19,424 bases of DNA, taken from an uncultured Clostridia bacterium. GTDB taxonomy: Bacteria; Bacillota; Clostridia; UBA1381. Positions 15,788 through 19,424 of this stretch are shown here, in pieces. The notes under the pieces are model-generated. The model was not told where the DNA came from. It saw only the letters and a list, made by a program, of their open reading frames with translations, and did not search any database. Within the stretch, counting starts at the first letter, position 1. Each line of letters starts with the position of its first letter. The DNA lies in the NCBI GenBank assembly GCA_934463455.1, contig CAKSJU010000037.1, positions 1-19,424 of the forward strand, in the 5' to 3' direction. Both the position numbers and the translations under genes were made by a program.

Positions 15788-16010
15788 TGTCCGATTACCT
15801 CCTCTGTACATTTTCATTTAATATTATAATCTGAGCCTGTTTCTTTGATGTGTAAAAATTTAAAACATTTTGTAAACAAATTCTTAAGTAAAATTTTATA
15901 AATATTATGAATAATACAAAAATAACAGTATAAAATATAATGTAGTAAACATCTGATTGTAGGACTGAAGTTTCACAATTAAACCGATATGAACAGAAAG
16001 GAAGTTAAAA
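15788..16010. promoter_or_regulatory. Divergent intergenic region with weak promoter candidates
   Basis: This 223-bp AT-rich gap separates the adaptor operon (minus) from the DUF378 gene (plus). For the adaptor, TATAAT on the minus strand at 15823-15828 is well placed but has no good -35 box. For DUF378, TATAAT at 15936-15941 on the plus strand lies about 70 bp before the ATG, also with a poor -35. AAAGGAAG precedes the DUF378 ATG. No clear operator or riboswitch was seen. Confidence 0.35.
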
Positions 16011-16211
16011 ATGGATAAAACAGCATTAATTTTAATTATAATCGGAGCTATCAACTGGGGACTTATAGGTATTTTCGGTTTTGACGCTGTCGGTGCGCTT
16101 TTCGGCGGTCAGGCAAGTGTAATAAGCCGAATAATATTCACGGTTGTGGGACTTGCCGGACTTTGGAGCATCGGAATTTTGTTTAAAAATATAAAGTCGG
16201 CAAACGAATAG
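16011..16211 (+). CDS. DUF378 (YuzA-like) small membrane protein
   Basis: A 66-aa protein with two hydrophobic helices (about 5-27 and 40-60). It carries the signature of the DUF378 family: ALILIIIGAINWGLIGIFGF followed by DAVGALFGG and a second membrane helix. Length matches the family. The function of DUF378 proteins is not known; they are small inner-membrane proteins common in Firmicutes. The ATG has AAAGGAAG upstream with good spacing. It is a single-gene unit on the plus strand, between the divergent exporter operon and the convergent 154-aa membrane-protein gene, and is followed by a hairpin terminator. No link to its neighbours is evident. Confidence 0.92.
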   Translation: MDKTALILIIIGAINWGLIGIFGFDAVGALFGGQASVISRIIFTVVGLAGLWSIGILFKNIKSANE

Positions 16212-16222
16212 AGCGAATAGAA

Positions 16223-16268
16223 GGGGCTGTAAAAAAAGTCAACCGGCTTTTTAAACAGCCTCTTTTTT
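16223..16268 (+). terminator. Hairpin terminator after DUF378 (repeat copy B)
   Basis: GGGGCTGT (16223-16230) pairs with ACAGCCTC (16255-16262, one G-U pair). A less regular inner stem follows, then six T at 16263-16268. Its sequence, including the following TTTTTGAGGGGATAG, matches the element at 9562-9625, where the stem is longer and more perfect. Confidence 0.75.
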
Positions 16269-16283
16269 GAGGGGATAGAAAAG

Positions 16284-16317
16284 AAGCCGAAAGCTCTGTA
16301 AAACAGGTTTTCGGCTT
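16284..16317. terminator. Second hairpin, bidirectional terminator for the convergent pair
   Basis: AAGCCGAAA (16284-16292) pairs with TTTCGGCTT (16309-16317), with an inner CTGT/ACAG stem. On the plus strand T-rich sequence follows; on the minus strand CTTTTCT follows. It lies 23 bp past the stop of the 154-aa membrane-protein gene and likely ends that transcript. Confidence 0.75.
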
Positions 16318-16340
16318 TTTTGGAACATAAATACAACCTT

Positions 16341-16805
16341 TCATTCGGCGTCGTTTTCTTCTTCCTCGAATATCCAGCCCATACCAATCGGAGCGAGGAA
16401 GATAATCAAAAATCCGATTAAGTGGAATATTGCCGCCGAATACGGTACTGAAAGGGCAAGATTTGTATATTTCAAAAATTTAGTCACCGCAAAAAACCAC
16501 GCATATATTTCGGGCGAAAAAAACAGATACACAAATGCACTGAGCAGGACATACAAAAAATATGCCGCTATATTTGCGGTATAATACAACAAAGCGTTTC
16601 TCAAATCAAAATAACAGTGCCGCAGCATTTTGAAATTTACCGTCACAAATACGGCTATACCTGCAAGTATTCCGAGAAAAAGCATATTTCTGTCAGCCAA
16701 AACTTTTCCTTTATTCAGCATAATCAAAACCGCGGATATGGCTGTATTTACAAAAAACAATTCCAAAAATCTGCGTATAATAACTCTGAATGTGATATTT
16801 ATCAT
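16341..16805 (-). CDS. Uncharacterised polytopic membrane protein
   Basis: A 154-aa protein with four or five hydrophobic segments at about 14-31, 42-57, 73-98, possibly 101-119, and 121-145, ending in the acidic tail EEEENDAE. I do not recognise a family. The N-terminus (MINITFRVIIRRF) is basic, suggesting it lies inside the cell. GGAAGG lies seven bases before the ATG and just after the stop of the upstream copper-amine-oxidase-N-like gene (14-bp gap), so the two are probably translated from one message. No catalytic motif was seen. A role in the membrane linked to the secreted upstream protein is possible but only by position. Confidence 0.8.
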   Translation of the reverse strand: MINITFRVIIRRFLELFFVNTAISAVLIMLNKGKVLADRNMLFLGILAGIAVFVTVNFKMLRHCYFDLRNALLYYTANIAAYFLYVLLSAFVYLFFSPEIYAWFFAVTKFLKYTNLALSVPYSAAIFHLIGFLIIFLAPIGMGWIFEEEENDAE

Positions 16806-16819
16806 TTGTAAGCCTTCCT

Positions 16820-17266
16820 CTAATCCGTTGTGATAACAACGGTTTTTGTTTCCCCGTCCCAGTCAACCTTTGCGCTTAAGCTTTCCGCAACCGCGCGCAC
16901 GGGGACTAATGTATAATCATTCTCAACAAACGGCGCGGTATCAAGCTCAATTACCTTGTTTTCCGTGCTTTCGGTTGTCTGTACCGATATCTGCGGCACA
17001 CCGATTTTTAAAGCGATAAATTTATTTCCTTTTGTCGCAAAAATAAGCTTGTCTGCCTCAACCCAGTCAACGTTTGCGCCGAGAGCCTCAAATACTGCGC
17101 GCATCGGGAGCATTGTCCTGTCATTTACGATTTGTGCAGGAATCGGCGTGCTGAGTGTTTTTCCGTTTAAGCTTACCGTTACACCGTCGTCCGCATATGC
17201 CGCCGTCATTGAAAGGGCAAGGCACAAAGCTGCGGCGGATACCGCACTTTTGATTATATTCTTCAT
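16820..17266 (-). CDS. Secreted copper-amine-oxidase-N-like domain protein
   Basis: A 148-aa protein with a clear signal peptide (residues 1-25, MKNIIKSAVSAAALCLALSM, cleavage near AYA-DD). The rest is one domain of the copper amine oxidase N-terminal-like type (Cu_amine_oxidN1). It shows the usual two related halves: RTMLPMRAVFEALGANVDW and YTLVPVRAVAESLSAKVDWD, each with the (L/V)PxRA-xxE-L-A-VDW pattern, and the closing TKTVVITT strand. Despite the name, no oxidase domain is present; in Firmicutes the domain is a common extracellular module of unknown ligand. GGAGG lies seven bases before the ATG. It is followed by the small membrane protein 14 bp on. A hairpin lies in the gap before it, so read-through from the upstream genes may be reduced. 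Confidence 0.9.
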   Translation of the reverse strand: MKNIIKSAVSAAALCLALSMTAAYADDGVTVSLNGKTLSTPIPAQIVNDRTMLPMRAVFEALGANVDWVEADKLIFATKGNKFIALKIGVPQISVQTTESTENKVIELDTAPFVENDYTLVPVRAVAESLSAKVDWDGETKTVVITTD

Positions 17267-17294
17267 TTCAAAACCTCCGTACTTTTTTTTCCGT

Positions 17295-17334
17295 TTTTTA
17301 AGGCTTCTCCGTTTTAAAAGAGAAGCCTTAAAAA
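17295..17334. repeat. Perfect 15-bp inverted repeat
   Basis: TTTTTAAGGCTTCTC (17295-17309) pairs exactly with GAGAAGCCTTAAAAA (17320-17334) around a 10-nt loop. It lies between the 55-aa peptide gene and the copper-amine-oxidase-N-like gene. Unlike a classic terminator, the T run is in the 5' arm and A follows the 3' arm on the minus strand, so termination is uncertain. It may stabilise or limit the message. Confidence 0.6.
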
Positions 17335-17347
17335 TTTCTGCCGATTA

Positions 17348-17515
17348 TTATTTGAGTATGTCCGCAGCTTTTGTAGAATCAAGCTGACCGTAGTTTGTTA
17401 TGCCGTACTTATCACTAATAGTATTCGGCTCAGACAACGTTACACTCGTTTGAATAATATCCTCTGTATCAAATTTAACAGTTCCTATTTCGGGTTTTAT
17501 ATATGTGTTCTTCAT
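17348..17515 (-). CDS. 55-aa peptide of unknown function with KPEI...F..EDII.TS motif
   Basis: A 55-aa protein starting at the ATG at 17515, which has GAGGTG six bases before it; the longer open frame upstream overlaps the preceding gene and has no such site. It begins MKNTYIKPEIGTVKF and continues DTEDIIQTSVTLSEP. From memory, short clostridial proteins with a Y-x-KPEI ... F-x-x-EDII-x-TS start are widespread and unassigned; this was not checked. There is no signal peptide, membrane segment or Cys. The C-terminal half is polar (NTISDKYGITNYGQLDSTKA). Its start is 14 bp after the stop of the large surface protein, so the two are likely co-translated. It could be a small accessory peptide or a leader-like precursor; neither is shown by the sequence. 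Confidence 0.75.
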   Translation of the reverse strand: MKNTYIKPEIGTVKFDTEDIIQTSVTLSEPNTISDKYGITNYGQLDSTKAADILK

Positions 17516-17529
17516 ATGCTTCACCTCTC

Positions 17530-19424
17530 TTAATTGCTTGTCGCTGAGCTTTGCGGCTGATAATTTGTAAATGATTTTGCCCAATCGACCGTTGCAGGTA
17601 CAGCGTTCGACCATATTGTTATACCGTCGCGCACTATAAACGCTTTTGCATAATAAGTTGTTGGTTCGTTTGCAGGTATTTCGGTTATATCACCCTGAAA
17701 TGCAGAATAATTTCCTGTAGCGGAAACATTAGCATTTGATGTTGTAACACTGCCAAAATCATCGGATTTCAAATACTTTATTCCGTACGAGGTAATCTTA
17801 CCGTCCGTTGCGCTTTCATTAAACACAAACATATATCTGATTACACCGAGTGTATCACTACCGCTCTTGTAGCTTCCCGAATCTGTATCGGTCTGGCAGA
17901 TTTTTTTGTTGTCATCAATTTCAAGACTACCGCTGTTTTCGCCTGCGATATGGGTAATACCGTCAACCGTTACCGTATCGCCCGATTTTGCAAGGGCTAC
18001 GGTCGTTTTGCCGTTTTCTCTTGTGATTGTTGCGCTGCCGGTGTTTGCTGAAGCTACAGTTACTGTTTTAGCATTTTCGCCTGTACCGAAAATAACGCTT
18101 GCTCCGGTTTTACCGCTGTTGATAACATTAATGCTGCCCGTTGTGGCATTTGCCGCAGAAACATCATGTCCGTTGAGGTCAAGCGTAACGTTATTTGCCA
18201 CAACTCCAATGTTTGCGTCTGTTATTTCCGCATCATCAATAAGCTTAATCGTATTACTGTCTGTTGCGGCAGTGGAAGCCTCTGCAAGTGTTCCGTAGTA
18301 TTTGTTTTCACCGATTTTTGCAACTTTAACATCTGTCCCGGCTGTGCTGCCTTCTGCCATGTGCGCATTAACTTCCGCCATAGCCGCAGAAGGACCATTA
18401 AAAGTACCGCCGCTTATAGTCTTCCTGGTATTATCTTCGAACACGTTTGATGCGTTTTCCAGATAATATGTACCGCCGGTTATATTTACGCCGCTACCAA
18501 ACAAATATGAAGCATTGTTCATATAAAACAAACCATGTTTTACATTGATAGTGCCGCCGTTTCCTGTTTTGAGTATATTTTTGGTGTCTGCACCAAGGAC
18601 ATTCAGAGTGTTGCCGCTAGACATGTTAATTGTACCGCCGTCGGCATATATTCCGCTTTCTCCGTAAAGGTTCAGTTCTGAATTACTGATAGTAATGATA
18701 ACGGCAGACTGGTCGGGATCTTCGGGAGCTTTGGGTGCATATATAGCATAACGACCCTTGCTGTTTATTACCATCTTGGTTGTCATTTCAAGAATAGACT
18801 TGCCTGTATTTATTGTCTTCTCGCAGGAAGATGTAATCGTAGCATAGTTAATGGTCGTTGGTCTATGTCTAACAGCGGTGTCAAGGTTGATACCGCCGAT
18901 AATATTCACGAAATCTGTGATATTTCTATCAATTTTCAAACTGCAGTTTGCCGGAGCATTATAATCAAAAGAAATAGCTTCGTGATCCTCACCCGAATCA
19001 TATGTACCTCCCTTCACTGTGAGATTAGCAACTGCATCCTTTATGGTGCCGTTGCCTGCACCTCGAATAACAAAGCACGGCTGACCTTTACTTGTGATTC
19101 CACCATTTTCTTTTGCCTGAACGGTTGAGGTACCTTTGTAATGTGCAAAACAAATAGCCTCACCTTGTGAATTATTCGTTATTTTATATGTCCCGAGATT
19201 GAGAGCAACGTCTCTGGTAAACACCAAAGTCTTAGAAATAGTAACATTTGCTTTCAATGTAATTGTAGCCTTTGTTGAAGCCTCTGGTACCTTATTTGCC
19301 GCTGCTACAGCATCTTCAAGAGATGGATATGATGTACTCTTAGTACCGATTTTCACCGTCGCCACATTCGTCGCAGCGGAAACGGAGGTTATACCAAGCG
19401 AAAGTACCATCGCGGCAGAAAGCA
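17530..19424 (-). CDS. Partial secreted beta-helix-like surface protein (5' end cut by window)
   Basis: At least 631 residues are open to the window edge. The in-frame ATG at 19410 lies inside a signal-peptide core (LSAA-MVLSLGITSVSAA), and the frame continues upstream, so the true start is outside. After cleavage near SAA-TN comes a YPSLEDAVAAA unit followed by strand-rich sequence with many ITIS, NVTL, GGTY, INVK and ISGGTF turns, typical of right-handed parallel beta-helix adhesins. A second YYGTLAEASTAA unit begins near two thirds of the length, again followed by VTLDLNGHDV. The end (MFVFNESATDGKITSYGIKY ... YYAKAFIVRDGITIWSNAV) looks like a separate beta-sandwich. No SLH, LPXTG or membrane anchor is seen in the part present, so attachment is unknown. 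The 55-aa gene follows by 14 bp. Confidence 0.85.
   Translation of the reverse strand, partial: LSAAMVLSLGITSVSAATNVATVKIGTKSTSYPSLEDAVAAANKVPEASTKATITLKANVTISKTLVFTRDVALNLGTYKITNNSQGEAICFAHYKGTSTVQAKENGGITSKGQPCFVIRGAGNGTIKDAVANLTVKGGTYDSGEDHEAISFDYNAPANCSLKIDRNITDFVNIIGGINLDTAVRHRPTTINYATITSSCEKTINTGKSILEMTTKMVINSKGRYAIYAPKAPEDPDQSAVIITISNSELNLYGESGIYADGGTINMSSGNTLNVLGADTKNILKTGNGGTINVKHGLFYMNNASYLFGSGVNITGGTYYLENASNVFEDNTRKTISGGTFNGPSAAMAEVNAHMAEGSTAGTDVKVAKIGENKYYGTLAEASTAATDSNTIKLIDDAEITDANIGVVANNVTLDLNGHDVSAANATTGSINVINSGKTGASVIFGTGENAKTVTVASANTGSATITRENGKTTVALAKSGDTVTVDGITHIAGENSGSLEIDDNKKICQTDTDSGSYKSGSDTLGVIRYMFVFNESATDGKITSYGIKYLKSDDFGSVTTSNANVSATGNYSAFQGDITEIPANEPTTYYAKAFIVRDGITIWSNAVPATVDWAKSFTNYQPQSSATSN

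Noticed and set aside
1..19424. CRISPR array, tRNA, rRNA, insertion sequence or prophage genes
   Set aside because: No regularly spaced repeats, no tRNA-like cloverleaf or CCA end, and no transposase, integrase or phage protein was found.

Overview
The window looks like a chromosomal segment of a Gram-positive anaerobe of the class Clostridia, probably an uncultured gut lineage. The reasons are strong AGGAGG-type ribosome binding sites, moderately AT-rich DNA, an S-layer-homology (SLH) surface protein, a copper-amine-oxidase-N-like secreted protein, a DUF378 protein, and a K+-dependent membrane pyrophosphatase of the type common in anaerobes. The exact genus cannot be read from the sequence. 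There are no tRNAs, rRNAs, CRISPR arrays or transposase genes. Nearly all genes are on the minus strand; only two small genes are on the plus strand.

Region 1 (about 1-8770, minus strand) is storage-polysaccharide and energy metabolism: hppA (ion-pumping pyrophosphatase), then glgA (glycogen synthase), glgP (glycogen phosphorylase) and a cytoplasmic GH13 alpha-glucan hydrolase. glgA, glgP and the GH13 gene are 40 bp apart, so they look like one operon that can both build and degrade glycogen. GlgC, which makes ADP-glucose and PPi, and the branching enzyme GlgB are not in the window. A hairpin terminator or attenuator separates hppA from glgA. hppA has a good TTTACA-17-TATAAT promoter with a perfect 12-bp palindrome at its transcription start. 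GlgA carries an unusual lysine-rich tail of 145 residues.

Region 2 (about 8870-9630) is a compact accessory-looking locus. A 49-aa ribbon-helix-helix regulator faces a 77-aa cysteine-rich protein across a 114-bp divergent promoter region. That region holds a perfect-consensus plus-strand promoter with a palindrome over its start site. Downstream of the regulator is a GC-richer stretch that folds into hairpins and ends in a terminator; it may be an RNA or a dispersed repeat. This and the small peptide at 17348-17515 are the least explained parts of the window.

Region 3 (about 9670-15830, minus strand) encodes a MacAB-like tripartite-type ABC export module (adaptor, ATPase, FtsX/MacB permease) followed, with no visible terminator, by a large secreted protein with three SLH domains. 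The likely theme is export or assembly at the cell envelope.

Region 4 (about 16000-19424) has a plus-strand DUF378 membrane protein. Facing it is a minus-strand series: a partial secreted beta-helix-like surface protein (cut by the window edge), a 55-aa peptide, a secreted copper-amine-oxidase-N-like protein and a small polytopic membrane protein. Two copies of a related hairpin repeat (9562-9625 and 16223-16278) act as terminators between the two convergent gene pairs.
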